Assembly (NCBI RefSeq): GCF_023036475.1
Contig: NZ_JAJQKI010000006.1
Span: 62,001 to 126,000 of the forward strand
Source: Bacillus pinisoli
Lineage (GTDB): Bacteria > Bacillota > Bacilli > Bacillales > SA4
Reading direction: 5' to 3'
Length of the DNA: 64,000 nucleotides
The notes beneath the pieces were generated by a model. It was not told the DNA's origin and searched no databases. It saw nothing but the letters and a program-made list of their open reading frames with translations. Positions 1 to 9,100 of the stretch are shown here, piece after piece. The position numbers and the translations under genes are program-made. Within the stretch, counting starts at the first letter, position 1. Each line of letters opens with the position of its first letter.

Positions 1-1234
1 GTTGATCATTTACTTTTCTTTGGGTCGTTGTATTTGTCATTCCTTCAATTTGAGGATAATAGACAACATAGTCTTCTCGGGGATTATATTTCTTTTCTTT
101 CACAAGGTAATGTCGATTCAACGGAATGACCGAGTTCTGTTTCCAAATTTCTTTTCCTTCGCGGGAATAGTAAGAAACGCGTTGGTTGATCGTCGCTTTT
201 ATAAGGTCGCCTTCAAAAGCTAATGTACCTGAGCCCTTTAATACGGGAAGCCCGGTTGCCTGACGACCGTCCTTGTTAATAAAGAATGTCCTTTTGCTGT
301 CGCTTGCTGACGCGACATTCTCTTCAAAAGGTAATACAGATGTATAGATAAAGTCTGTTAGCAATCTCCCAACATTGTCAGCAATTGCGTAGTATGAACC
401 TTTGTATGGCTCTTCTTCCTTTATGGCTTTGCCTAAAGCAACTCTCGTTTCTCCTAGTAGTTGGATATCATTATAGATAGGCTGAATGACCACGTTTCCT
501 TTCGTGTCAATGAGGCCATAAGGATTACGATATTCTTCGGCGACAGTTATGATTGCCCGACGGTCTTTAAACGGTTGGATCCATGTATAACGTGGCGAAA
601 GAATAACAGTCCCTTTTGTATCCATTACACCGACTTTTGCATCAAACTCGCTACTCTCCTTAAATGATAGTAGTCCCTCGCCAAGATTGGTGACGGTAGG
701 GTAAGGATACGTATAGAGCACCTGACCACTTTGGTTGAGTAGAGCGGAAGTTTGATCATCCTTTTGTATAATAGCTTGCCCGTTTAGAAAGTCACTTGCT
801 GAAAGAAAAGAAGCAGGTATAATTTCGTTTCCTTCTAAATCTAGGTAACCATAAAGTAGTTGATTATTCTCATTTAATGAAAAAAGAGCACGTTTGTCTT
901 GGTAAGATCCAATAAAGGAATAAGGCTTTGTCGTCAGAATTTTTCCCTGCTCATTTATGACGTGATACCCATCATAATCCAACACAACCGCTCTACCCTC
1001 AGAGAATTCACTGATGGAAAGGAATTGTGGTTTCACCACGTACTTTCCTCTTTCATTTATAATCCCATACTTGTTATATCTTTCGACTACGGCAAGGCCG
1101 TTCTCTTGAAAATCCATCGCATAATCAAACAAAGGTTTTGACACTAACTCCCCCTTCTTATTGATATAACCCCATTTGGTACCATCTAAGGTCTTCAGCG
1201 AAGCAGGATAAAGATTGATTGTAGTGTGAGTCAT
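1..1234 (-). CDS. WG-repeat protein, 3' end beyond window
   Basis: About 411 codons are visible; the gene continues past the first base of the window. The ATG at 1232-1234 follows AGAGGAGAG at good spacing. The translation is a chain of units of about 40-50 residues carrying WG/YG motifs such as WGYINKKGE and YGIINERGK, the mark of WG (KWG) repeat proteins. There is no signal peptide or membrane segment. Near the visible end the sequence changes to YYPQIEGMTN, which resembles the start of a DUF3298/RsiV-like domain that often follows such repeats. WG repeats are thought to be binding scaffolds; the function is unknown. It faces the same way as the S9 peptidase gene but a terminator separates them. 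Confidence 0.85.
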   Translation of the reverse strand, partial: MTHTTINLYPASLKTLDGTKWGYINKKGELVSKPLFDYAMDFQENGLAVVERYNKYGIINERGKYVVKPQFLSISEFSEGRAVVLDYDGYHVINEQGKILTTKPYSFIGSYQDKRALFSLNENNQLLYGYLDLEGNEIIPASFLSASDFLNGQAIIQKDDQTSALLNQSGQVLYTYPYPTVTNLGEGLLSFKESSEFDAKVGVMDTKGTVILSPRYTWIQPFKDRRAIITVAEEYRNPYGLIDTKGNVVIQPIYNDIQLLGETRVALGKAIKEEEPYKGSYYAIADNVGRLLTDFIYTSVLPFEENVASASDSKRTFFINKDGRQATGLPVLKGSGTLAFEGDLIKATINQRVSYYSREGKEIWKQNSVIPLNRHYLVKEKKYNPREDYVVYYPQIEGMTNTTTQRKVNDQ

Positions 1235-1325
1235 TTATACTCTCCTCTGAACCGTATTTTTATTAGTATATAGGAATTACTGGAGGGTGTGCCTAGATAG
1301 CCAATTCAGAGAAAAACTTCTATAT

Positions 1326-1358
1326 GGCAAAAAGAAAGAACCCCTAAGGATTCTTTCT
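1326..1358 (-). terminator. Rho-independent terminator of the S9 peptidase gene
   Basis: On the minus strand, AGAAAGAA and TTCTTTCT form a stem around a short loop, followed by a T-run. It lies 14 bases after the S9 peptidase stop. Confidence 0.75.
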
Positions 1359-1371
1359 AGTAGGTTAATTA

Positions 1372-3366
1372 TTAGTTTCGGCGATCATCAAACCAGCCAA
1401 TTAAATGCTGTAAACGCTCTAAGCGATGCTTCGGTTTGCCAGAACGTGACAGATCATGGTTTTCATCCGGGAAGCGAACTAGCTTTGTTTCCACACCTAA
1501 ACGTTTAAGGGCGATATACCATTGTTCAGCTTGCTCCATTGGACAGCGTAAATCCTGTTCACTGTGCAAAATCAGTGTAGGTGTCTTTACGTTGCGTGCA
1601 TAGGTGAGTGGTGAAAGTTTTAACAGTTTTTCAACATCGTCCCATAGATCGGCATGATCGTGTTGCCATTCTGTAAAGAAGAAGCCAATATCACTTGTTC
1701 CGTAGAAGCTGTGCCAGTTACAAATACTACGTTGTGTAACAGCCGCTTTAAATCGATCAGTACGAGTTACTATCACGTTCGTCATATATCCGCCGTAGCT
1801 TCCACCAGTCACAAATAATTGGTCAGTATCGATGTAGGTAAAGTTAGCTAATGCATAATCCACGCCTGCCATAATATCTTCATAGTCCATTCCACCGTAA
1901 TCACCGATGACAGCATTTACGAAGTCATGACCGTATCCGTGGCTTCCTCTTGGATTGGTGTAAAGGACGACATATCCTTTTGAAGCCATTAACTGCATTT
2001 CATGGTGGAGTCCATTTCCGTAGGCAGTTGCAGGACCACCATGGATTTGAAGTATCATTGGGTATTTTTTACCTTCTTCATAGCCATAAGGCTTCATAAT
2101 CCAGCCTTCAACATTCCATCCATCTGTGCTCTTGTAGTGGAAGTTTTCAGGTGTGCTTAAATGGACGTCATTATATAGTTCTTCATTCCAAGCAGTAAGG
2201 ACCTCAACATTTGCTACATTATTTAAATCTTGAATGACTAAGTCCCCGACAGAATGAGGAGTAGAAAGTACAAGAACTGCTTGATCATCACTTACGATGT
2301 CATAAGAATTTAGAGATGCTACTGCTTGGGACAGTGCAGTAGATACTTCACCATCTATGTTCACTTTGAATAATTGACAATCTCCACCAACTGTAGCACT
2401 GAAATAGATGGTAGAGCTTGAAGAGTCCCAGATTAAACGAAGCTCAGCGGTTTCATACTTCGCATCTACCCCTACCAGGTTTCCTACAGTGTAGTCAAAG
2501 CTTTCTGTAAGGTTCTTTAACTCTCCGGTTTCAAGAGAAAATAGAAGAACATTTGCATTTCCTTGACTTCTTTCCCCACGAGTGTGACCTGCAACAGCTA
2601 ACCATTTACCATCAGGTGATATAGAAGGTGAGTTTAGATACCCATTTCCTTGATAGAAAAGAGATTCTTCTTTTGACTCAATATCATATTTCCAAATGCA
2701 AGGTAGGTAGCCCCACTCTTTATCTTCTGCCTTTGTACCTACATAAAATAAGCTCTTACCATCTGGAGAGAAACGTGGTTGCCCAAAGTCATGGTCTCCT
2801 TCCGTTACTTTTGTAAAAGCTTTTGTAGCTACATTAAATAAATAAACGTGCTTACGATCTTCGTTATAAATACCAACTCCGTCTCCTTTATAACGAAGTC
2901 TTGTGATGACCTTTACATCACTTTTTTCCTCTTTCTTTTCTTCCTTATCGGTGGAAAGCTTTAATTCACCATTCACGGTAACAGCAAGCTGGCTTCCATC
3001 TGGAGACCAAGCGAATTCTCCCACACCTTGTTTCACATCCGTTAGTTGAACCGCCTCACCACCATCAGTATGTAATAACCAAACTTGATTTTTTCCAGTA
3101 CGATTTGAGCGGAATGCAAGTGCTTTTCCATCTGGTGACCACTGAGGAGCCACATCTTTCACTAGGTTTTCTTTTGAATAATGAGAAGTGAACTTTCTTC
3201 CTTCACCTTTTAGATCTGAAACATAAATATAAGAAAAGTATCCATCTTTTTCTTGATCAACATGAGTTAACACATAGGCAACTTTGTCTTTGCTTGGAGA
3301 CAATTGAGGATCTCCCACATACTTAAATTTATTAAGATCTTCAGCAGTAATAGGACGTTTTGTCAT
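1372..3366 (-). CDS. S9 family prolyl oligopeptidase / acylaminoacyl peptidase
   Basis: A 664-residue cytoplasmic serine peptidase. The N-terminal two thirds are a beta-propeller with repeated SPDGK and WSPDG blades. The C-terminal third is an alpha/beta hydrolase domain with nucleophile Ser523 in GGSYGGYM, Asp605 in HSEQDLRCP and His637 in DENHDLS. Such enzymes cleave short peptides or remove acylated N-terminal residues. I chose the ATG at 3364-3366 because GGAGGA lies 7 bases upstream; a TTG 15 bases earlier lies inside that ribosome site. The gene stands alone. Family is certain; substrate is not. Confidence 0.93.
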   Translation of the reverse strand: MTKRPITAEDLNKFKYVGDPQLSPSKDKVAYVLTHVDQEKDGYFSYIYVSDLKGEGRKFTSHYSKENLVKDVAPQWSPDGKALAFRSNRTGKNQVWLLHTDGGEAVQLTDVKQGVGEFAWSPDGSQLAVTVNGELKLSTDKEEKKEEKSDVKVITRLRYKGDGVGIYNEDRKHVYLFNVATKAFTKVTEGDHDFGQPRFSPDGKSLFYVGTKAEDKEWGYLPCIWKYDIESKEESLFYQGNGYLNSPSISPDGKWLAVAGHTRGERSQGNANVLLFSLETGELKNLTESFDYTVGNLVGVDAKYETAELRLIWDSSSSTIYFSATVGGDCQLFKVNIDGEVSTALSQAVASLNSYDIVSDDQAVLVLSTPHSVGDLVIQDLNNVANVEVLTAWNEELYNDVHLSTPENFHYKSTDGWNVEGWIMKPYGYEEGKKYPMILQIHGGPATAYGNGLHHEMQLMASKGYVVLYTNPRGSHGYGHDFVNAVIGDYGGMDYEDIMAGVDYALANFTYIDTDQLFVTGGSYGGYMTNVIVTRTDRFKAAVTQRSICNWHSFYGTSDIGFFFTEWQHDHADLWDDVEKLLKLSPLTYARNVKTPTLILHSEQDLRCPMEQAEQWYIALKRLGVETKLVRFPDENHDLSRSGKPKHRLERLQHLIGWFDDRRN

Positions 3367-3565
3367 GATACATTCCTCCAATTTATCAATCTATAAAGTT
3401 ATCTTAACATTTCGGTAAACGAAATAAAACTGCAGTTTTTAAAAATTAAAATTTTCAGACTAGATTATGGTTTCTTTGGAGGATTTGCTTTGAAATACTT
3501 ATAGATTAATGTAATGCAAAAACCTATAATTAGTAAAAATGGTGTTAGCGGGAGGGGCGTAATAA

Positions 3566-4495
3566 ATGTATATATTTATCATCAATCGAATAGCTGGCGG
3601 CGGAAGAGCTGTGCAAGTATTTAATATGATTAAAAATCACCCCCTCTATCATCAAGTAAAGTGTAGAAGTTATGTAACGGAATATGAAGGACATGCCGAG
3701 AAGCTAGCTCAACAAGTAGCTTCCATCTATTCTGAATCCATTACTTGTTTTGTTGTAATTGGTGGGGATGGAACCGTTCATGAATGTGTAAATGGTTTAA
3801 AGCACTTCCCTACCATTCCGATTTCCTGTATTGCTGCTGGTTCTGGAAACGATTTTGTAAGAGGGTATGGACTAAGCGGTGATCCAGTTGAAGTGTTTAG
3901 AAGAATTGTAGAGCACCACAATAAAGATTACTGGCCAGGGAACTTTTGGACGGACTCTAAACGTGAACGAAATAGAAGACTTTTTGTTAATAGCATCAGC
4001 TTTGGGTTTGACGCTGAAATCACCCAAACTGCTAATCACTCAACTTATAAAAAAAGGTTAAACAAGTGGAAGATAGGGTCTATTAGTTATGTAATTGCCT
4101 TGTTTCAAGTATTAAGAAGGTATAAACCTTTAACCGTAGAATTGGAGATTGACGGGAAGAGGCAGCTTTTTGAAAATGTGTTAATGGTGACAATCTCGAA
4201 TCAGCCTTATTACGGTGGCGGTATGAAAATAAATCCAAGTGCTAGAATTAGACCAGTTTCTCTTTCGACTCTAATTATCAAAAATTTATCTGCATGGAAA
4301 ATTCCCTTTTTGTTTGTTTCAGTATTCTTTGGATGGCATGTTCATCTAAAAGAGGTGAGCGTAATGCAAGGAAATAAAATAAAGCTAGAGTCAAAGAACA
4401 CGATTGTCTATCAAGTAGATGGTCAAACAGGGAAATGCGAGATTTGCCAAGTTTCAAAAGAGGAACAAGCAAGAAATATAAGGGGAGGCAAATAA
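3566..4495 (+). CDS. Diacylglycerol kinase family lipid kinase (YegS/BmrU type)
   Basis: A 309-residue protein with the lipid-kinase catalytic domain: the glycine-rich N-terminus NRIAGGG, the nucleotide loop GGDGTVHE (residues 66-73) and the AAGSGNDF motif. The C-terminal half is the beta-sandwich that closes over the active site. These enzymes phosphorylate diacylglycerol or related lipids at the membrane face, recycling lipid head-group by-products. The start follows GGGAGGGGCG. It is a single gene, divergent from the S9 peptidase. Whether it is DgkB or a paralogue such as BmrU/YtlR cannot be decided from sequence alone. Confidence 0.9.
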   Translation: MYIFIINRIAGGGRAVQVFNMIKNHPLYHQVKCRSYVTEYEGHAEKLAQQVASIYSESITCFVVIGGDGTVHECVNGLKHFPTIPISCIAAGSGNDFVRGYGLSGDPVEVFRRIVEHHNKDYWPGNFWTDSKRERNRRLFVNSISFGFDAEITQTANHSTYKKRLNKWKIGSISYVIALFQVLRRYKPLTVELEIDGKRQLFENVLMVTISNQPYYGGGMKINPSARIRPVSLSTLIIKNLSAWKIPFLFVSVFFGWHVHLKEVSVMQGNKIKLESKNTIVYQVDGQTGKCEICQVSKEEQARNIRGGK

Positions 4496-4628
4496 ATAGT
4501 AGCCACCTTACTTCTAATCCTTTTCCGCTCGGGAAAAAAATTTCCTTGCGCCAAAATGGTTTTCATAGATTTCTTAACGTTTAAAATACGGATCTTATCC
4601 TATCAGATTAGACTCGGGATTAAGATAC

Positions 4629-4655
4629 AAAGCAACAAAGTTTTAGGAAAGACCC
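4629..4655 (-). mobile_element. Relic of the GGCTCTTTTC MITE end
   Basis: About 27 bases (AAAGCAACAAAGTTTTAGG then AAAGACCC) match the reverse complement of the left terminus of the MITE copies near 26.2 and 47.7-48.1 kb with a few changes. No right end is recognisable, so this is a fragment. Confidence 0.5.
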
Positions 4656-4660
4656 ATACA

Positions 4661-4694
4661 AAAAACCATTCTATCAAGGAATAGAATGGTTTTT
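4661..4694. terminator. Bidirectional terminator between lipid kinase and lacI-type gene
   Basis: A 14-bp perfect stem (AAAAACCATTCTAT and its complement) with a 6-base loop has an A-run on one side and a T-run on the other. It serves the two convergent genes. Confidence 0.9.
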
Positions 4695-4705
4695 CTGTAT
4701 ATTTA

Positions 4706-5722
4706 TTATAATTTTGCATTTTCTGTCGTGCTCTCTCTAATAACAAGATCATGGATTACATTAAGATGGGAAACTACATCCTCCTGTTCACCTTTACATA
4801 ATTTAATTAAGTTACGTGTTGCAGTCATCCCAATTTCAACGGCCGAATATTGTATCGTACTTAGCCTAGGGCGAACTAGCCTTGATAATTCTATACTATC
4901 AAAACCAAAGACGGATATATCTTCAGGAACACGGTATCCTTGGTCTTGCAAATATGTCATTGCACCGATTGCGATGTTGTCAGTAGAACAAAAAACAGCG
5001 GTGGGCATAGACTGTTGTTCTAGTATGGCTGCCATCGCTTTCTTACCGCCCTCAATAGATAGCTCGCTATCTAAGACCCATTCTTCCTGAATGTTTAATC
5101 CTGCATCTAATAATGCTTTTTCATATCCTTTATAGCGGTCTTCACGAACTGATTGTCCGGTTGTACCTCGAATCATGGCTATATTTCGGTGACCACTTTG
5201 CAAAAGATAGGTCACCGCCTCGTAAGAAGCTGTAATGTTATCAACATGAACGGATGGGACAGATGGGTGGGTAGATACCTGCCCTATTAATACAACAGGT
5301 GTTAGGTTCTTGTTAATAATATCAATATGTTCTTGCTCCCATTGGTTCCCCATGAAAATCATGCCCTGTACACATAATTTGTTGCTAAATAGGTCAATAT
5401 AATGTTGTTCACTTTCATTGGTTCCATCGGTTAATCCAATAACAGTGTCATAGCCGTATAATTTACATACCTTATTTATTCCCTGAATTAAGTCATCAAG
5501 TACAGTATTACTAAATTGAGGACAAATTACCCCAATTAATAGTTGATCGTGTGTATTTGATAAGGTTTGGGCAACATAAGGTAGATAGTTTGTTTCCTTT
5601 AAGACGTTTAAGACTCTTTTACGAAGATCTTCGTTCACATGTTTACTATTATTAATAACTCTAGAGACTGTTGAAGTAGAAACATCAGCCATTTTAGCGA
5701 TCTCTTTTAGTGTTATTTTCAT
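4706..5722 (-). CDS. LacI-family transcriptional regulator of the sugar locus
   Basis: A 338-residue repressor. Residues 1-50 are the LacI helix-turn-helix and hinge (ITLKEIAKMADVSTSTVSRV), followed by a periplasmic-binding-like effector domain. I chose ATG 5720-5722 because the family motif starts there; an upstream extension would add 32 residues of low-complexity leader. It is divergent from the solute-binding protein, permease and glucosidase genes, and so probably represses them until a malto- or related oligosaccharide binds. A cre-like site lies in the shared spacer. Confidence 0.93.
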   Translation of the reverse strand: MKITLKEIAKMADVSTSTVSRVINNSKHVNEDLRKRVLNVLKETNYLPYVAQTLSNTHDQLLIGVICPQFSNTVLDDLIQGINKVCKLYGYDTVIGLTDGTNESEQHYIDLFSNKLCVQGMIFMGNQWEQEHIDIINKNLTPVVLIGQVSTHPSVPSVHVDNITASYEAVTYLLQSGHRNIAMIRGTTGQSVREDRYKGYEKALLDAGLNIQEEWVLDSELSIEGGKKAMAAILEQQSMPTAVFCSTDNIAIGAMTYLQDQGYRVPEDISVFGFDSIELSRLVRPRLSTIQYSAVEIGMTATRNLIKLCKGEQEDVVSHLNVIHDLVIRESTTENAKL

Positions 5723-5763
5723 GACAATCACAACCTTGTTTAAAATGATAGTAACAAAATTTA

Positions 5764-5777
5764 TGAAAGCGTTTATT
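5764..5777. promoter_or_regulatory. cre-like (CcpA) or LacI-type operator
   Basis: TGAAAGCGTTTATT matches the CcpA consensus TGWAANCGNTNWCA at 12 of 14 positions. It lies between the regulator and the transport operon, just upstream of the -35 box. The central CG also suits a LacI-family operator. Confidence 0.6.
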
Positions 5778-5794
5778 TTTTTTAGTTGTTTTAG

Positions 5795-5823
5795 TTGACC
5801 TAGGAAATATTGTGTCATATAAT
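5795..5823 (+). promoter_or_regulatory. Sigma-A promoter of the sugar operon
   Basis: TTGACC, a 17-base spacer and TATAAT, 57 bases before the solute-binding protein start. A 10-bp inverted repeat, CCTAGGAAAT (5799-5808) and ATTTCCTAGG (5842-5851), brackets the -10 and start point. Confidence 0.85.
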
Positions 5824-5879
5824 CACATCATAGGCAAGAAAATTTCCTAGGATATAAAAAATAAAGGGGGATTACCTAA

Positions 5880-7196
5880 ATGAACTTTATGAAAACGCTT
5901 AAAAAGACTGCTGCGTTCGGTATGGCTGGCGTATTAGCTCTATCATTAGCAGCATGTGCTGGAAACACTGAAGAGAAAACTACTGAATCAACGGACCCTA
6001 ACTCAACAGAACCTGTAACAATCATCGTTACAAACGGTAAAGGGGAAATTGATGCGCAATTTAAAGAAGCAGCACAAGCATTCATGGATGCTAACCCTGA
6101 TATCAATGTAGAAGTGAACTCAATTGCAGTTGGTGATAGCTTAAATGTTTTCGATAAATTAACCGCTTCAGGTAAAGTTGTTACATTAGCGATGTTTGAA
6201 CCTTATGCAACTTTAAATAAATACAAAGATGTAGGAATTGACTTATCTAACGAGAAGTGGGTTGCTGAAACAGACTCTGCATTTAAAAATGCTGAAGGTC
6301 AAGTTGTTGGTTTCCCATTTGCAGTAGAAGGTATGGGTCTAGTTTACAATCAAAAAGTTGTTGAGCAGGCAGTTGGAGGCAGCTTCGATCCATTCTCAAT
6401 TAACACAGTTGATAAGCTAAAGGAATTATTAGATAAGGTGAAGGCTTCTGGTGTTGAATATCCGGTTGCGTACCAAACAGAAGCGTGGTCTGTAGGTAAC
6501 CACTATAGCTCATTATTCTTAAACCAAGAAGAAGATCCTAACACACTTGTTGATCAATTAAAGTCAGGATCAGCTGACCTTACTAAGAATGAAATGTGGA
6601 ATGGTTACTATGACACATTATCATTGTTAACTTCTAAAGAATATAACCAATATGGTGAGCGTCCAATTGGACAATACTATGATTCTGCTCACGTTGCTGT
6701 TGGAAAAGGTGAATCAGCGTTCCTATTCAATGGAAACTGGGCATATGACTCACTTCAAGCAGTAGCTGGAGATAACTTTGGTTTTATGCCAGTTCCAGTA
6801 GATAACAATGCTGACAATCCACTAAACAGTAAGATTGCGGTTGGGCCTACTCAAGTAATGGTTATCAATAAAAAGGCTACTGAAGAACAACAAGAGGCAG
6901 CAAAGAAGTTTCTTGATTGGTTAGTATTTGATGAAGCAGGTCAAGATTTCCTTGTAAATAAAGCACAAATTATTTCTGCTTTCAAGAACAATCCAAATAC
7001 TGTTACAAACCCACTTGGAGTAGCAATTGCTGATGCTATTGCAAATGGTAACACAATGCCTTTCAGCACGAACTATATTAGTGCTGGAGATTGGTCAAAT
7101 AGTATTGGACCTGAAGTGCAAAAGCATATTGCAGGGCAACTAAGCAGAGAAGATCTTGCGAAAGTGTTCCAATCTTACTTTGAAGGTCTTGAGTAA
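5880..7196 (+). CDS. ABC transporter sugar-binding lipoprotein (CUT1 type)
   Basis: A 438-residue extracellular solute-binding protein. The N-terminus has a charged start, a hydrophobic stretch and a lipobox, LSLAAC, so the mature protein should be lipid-anchored at the Cys. The rest matches the MalE/UgpB-type fold (GKGEIDAQFKEAAQAF, FPFAVEGMGLVYNQK). It delivers an oligosaccharide to the two permeases downstream. The start follows AAAGGGGG; a second Met three codons later is possible. It is first in its operon, and a hairpin after it probably raises its mRNA level over the permeases. Confidence 0.92.
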   Translation: MNFMKTLKKTAAFGMAGVLALSLAACAGNTEEKTTESTDPNSTEPVTIIVTNGKGEIDAQFKEAAQAFMDANPDINVEVNSIAVGDSLNVFDKLTASGKVVTLAMFEPYATLNKYKDVGIDLSNEKWVAETDSAFKNAEGQVVGFPFAVEGMGLVYNQKVVEQAVGGSFDPFSINTVDKLKELLDKVKASGVEYPVAYQTEAWSVGNHYSSLFLNQEEDPNTLVDQLKSGSADLTKNEMWNGYYDTLSLLTSKEYNQYGERPIGQYYDSAHVAVGKGESAFLFNGNWAYDSLQAVAGDNFGFMPVPVDNNADNPLNSKIAVGPTQVMVINKKATEEQQEAAKKFLDWLVFDEAGQDFLVNKAQIISAFKNNPNTVTNPLGVAIADAIANGNTMPFSTNYISAGDWSNSIGPEVQKHIAGQLSREDLAKVFQSYFEGLE

Positions 7197-7228
7197 TAAT
7201 AAATAGCAATAATTTAAACACCATATAG

Positions 7229-7266
7229 GTGGGCGAGTATATGTTTATAACTCGCCCACTTGTTTT
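7229..7266 (+). terminator. Intercistronic hairpin after the binding-protein gene
   Basis: GTGGGCGAGT (7229-7238) pairs perfectly with ACTCGCCCAC (7250-7259), followed by a weak T-run (TTGTTTT). It probably acts as a partial terminator or 3' stabiliser between the binding protein and the permeases. Confidence 0.75.
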
Positions 7267-7356
7267 AGCTTATAGACTTAGTTAAGAGATATTTTTTTGC
7301 TTTATAGGGAATTTTAATATTGGTTTAAAAAATTACTATTATAGGATGTGAAGTAA

Positions 7357-8241
7357 ATGACGCATCGTAAAAAAGGTTGGGCTCATTGGGGGAATTCATT
7401 CTTATTCCTTGGTCCTACTACTTTTTTCTTTATTATCACGGTTGCGATCCCGTTTCTTTATGGAATTTATATAACGCTTAACCGAATGAGTACTCCAGTT
7501 GATCCAATGGTGTTTTCTGGACTTGAGAATTATGTAAATGCCGTACAGGATACTAAATTCTGGGAATCCATGTGGTTAACACTGAAGTTCGTATTAGCAA
7601 CTGTTTTCTTTGTAAACATAGTAGGGTTTGGTTTGGCATACTTAGTTACATCCGGGTTACGTATACAAAATTCTTTAAGAACAGCTTATTTTACACCAAA
7701 CTTAATTGGTGGACTTGTGCTTGGATACATCTGGCAGTTCATATTTGTACAGTCTTTACCTGCATTTGGTAAAAGATTTGGTATTGAATGGTTAGAGCTA
7801 GGGTGGCTAGGTGATCCAACAATGGCATTCTGGTCAATGGTTATTGTAATGGTGTGGCAAACATCAGGATATATGATGATTATCTTTATTGCAGGGCTCA
7901 TCAGTATTCCAAAAGAATTAATTGAGGCATCTAAAATAGATGGAGCGAGTTCATTTAGAAGGCTCATTAACGTGACAATTCCACTCATGGTACCTTCTTT
8001 TGTTGTAACGGTCTTTTTGTCATTAAAAAATGCTTTCATGGTCTATGATTTAAACTTCTCACTAACAAAGGGTGGACCTTTTGGTAGTACAGAAATGGTG
8101 TCCATGCATGTTGTAAATAAAGCTTTTATTGAGGCGAATTACGGAACAGGGCAAGCAGAGGGGATCATTCTTTTCTTAATTGTTGCTGTCATTACCGGTA
8201 TTCAAGTTTACTCAAGTAAGAAAATGGAGGTTGAAGCATAA
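7357..8241 (+). CDS. Sugar ABC transporter permease (MalF/UgpA type)
   Basis: A 294-residue membrane protein with about six transmembrane segments. The EAA loop (ELIEASKIDGASSFRRLINVTIPLM, residues about 188-212) contacts the ATPase. It pairs with the next gene to form the membrane channel of a CUT1 oligosaccharide importer. Its stop overlaps the next start by one base (TAATG), showing translational coupling. No ATP-binding subunit is encoded in this locus. Confidence 0.92.
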   Translation: MTHRKKGWAHWGNSFLFLGPTTFFFIITVAIPFLYGIYITLNRMSTPVDPMVFSGLENYVNAVQDTKFWESMWLTLKFVLATVFFVNIVGFGLAYLVTSGLRIQNSLRTAYFTPNLIGGLVLGYIWQFIFVQSLPAFGKRFGIEWLELGWLGDPTMAFWSMVIVMVWQTSGYMMIIFIAGLISIPKELIEASKIDGASSFRRLINVTIPLMVPSFVVTVFLSLKNAFMVYDLNFSLTKGGPFGSTEMVSMHVVNKAFIEANYGTGQAEGIILFLIVAVITGIQVYSSKKMEVEA

Positions 8242-9077
8242 TGAGAACACAACGAATCGTGACTTCAACACTAGCCTATATCATCGCTATCGTAGCGTTA
8301 GTTACATTTATCTTCCCGTTTGTGCTATTAGTAATTAACTCGTTTAAGGATAATGGAGAGATTCTTACAAATCCATTTTCATTACCGGTAAACTGGGATT
8401 TTGGACAGTTTATGGAAGTAATAGAGAAAATGAATTTCTTAGTAACTTTTAAGAATACGTTTGTTATTACCTCCTTAAGTACATTGTTTATCGTTATCTT
8501 TTCAGCGATGGCAGCTTACCATATGGTAAGAAGACCAACGAAATATAATAAATTCTTCTTTATCATTTTAGTAGCTTCCATGGTTATTCCGTTTCAGACT
8601 TTAATGATTCCTTTAATTTATATTTATGGTGCGAAACTGCAATTAATAGATGCCATTCCAATTCCTTTGTTGATTTTCTTTTATATTGGATTTGGTAGTG
8701 CACTCTCCATTTTTATTTTCCATGGGTTTATTAAATCCATTCCAGTTGAAATTGAGGAAGCGGCAAGAATTGATGGATGTAACACCATCCAAACTTTCTT
8801 TATCATTGTGTTCCCGATGTTAAGGCCAATTGCGGTGACAGTATCCATACTAAACGTTCTTTGGATATGGAATGATTATCTACTTCCTTCTTTAGTATTA
8901 AATAACGAAGCAGTATATACCATGCCGGTTATGATGAAGGTGTTTAACGGAACGTATATGAACAACTGGGAATTGCTAATTCCAGCTATCTTATTAACGG
9001 TACTACCAATTCTAATCCTTTATATGATTGGTCAACGTGCCATTATTAATGGAGTTATGCAAGGATCTATCAAATAG
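8241..9077 (+). CDS. Sugar ABC transporter permease (MalG/UgpE type)
   Basis: A 278-residue partner permease with six predicted transmembrane helices and the EAA motif (EIEEAARIDGCNTIQTFF). It is the C-terminal-type subunit of a CUT1 importer. It starts on the last base of the preceding stop and is followed 23 bases later by the alpha-glucosidase, so uptake and hydrolysis are co-transcribed. Confidence 0.92.
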   Translation: MRTQRIVTSTLAYIIAIVALVTFIFPFVLLVINSFKDNGEILTNPFSLPVNWDFGQFMEVIEKMNFLVTFKNTFVITSLSTLFIVIFSAMAAYHMVRRPTKYNKFFFIILVASMVIPFQTLMIPLIYIYGAKLQLIDAIPIPLLIFFYIGFGSALSIFIFHGFIKSIPVEIEEAARIDGCNTIQTFFIIVFPMLRPIAVTVSILNVLWIWNDYLLPSLVLNNEAVYTMPVMMKVFNGTYMNNWELLIPAILLTVLPILILYMIGQRAIINGVMQGSIK

Positions 9078-9100
9078 TCAGAGTTATAAAGGAGATATAT

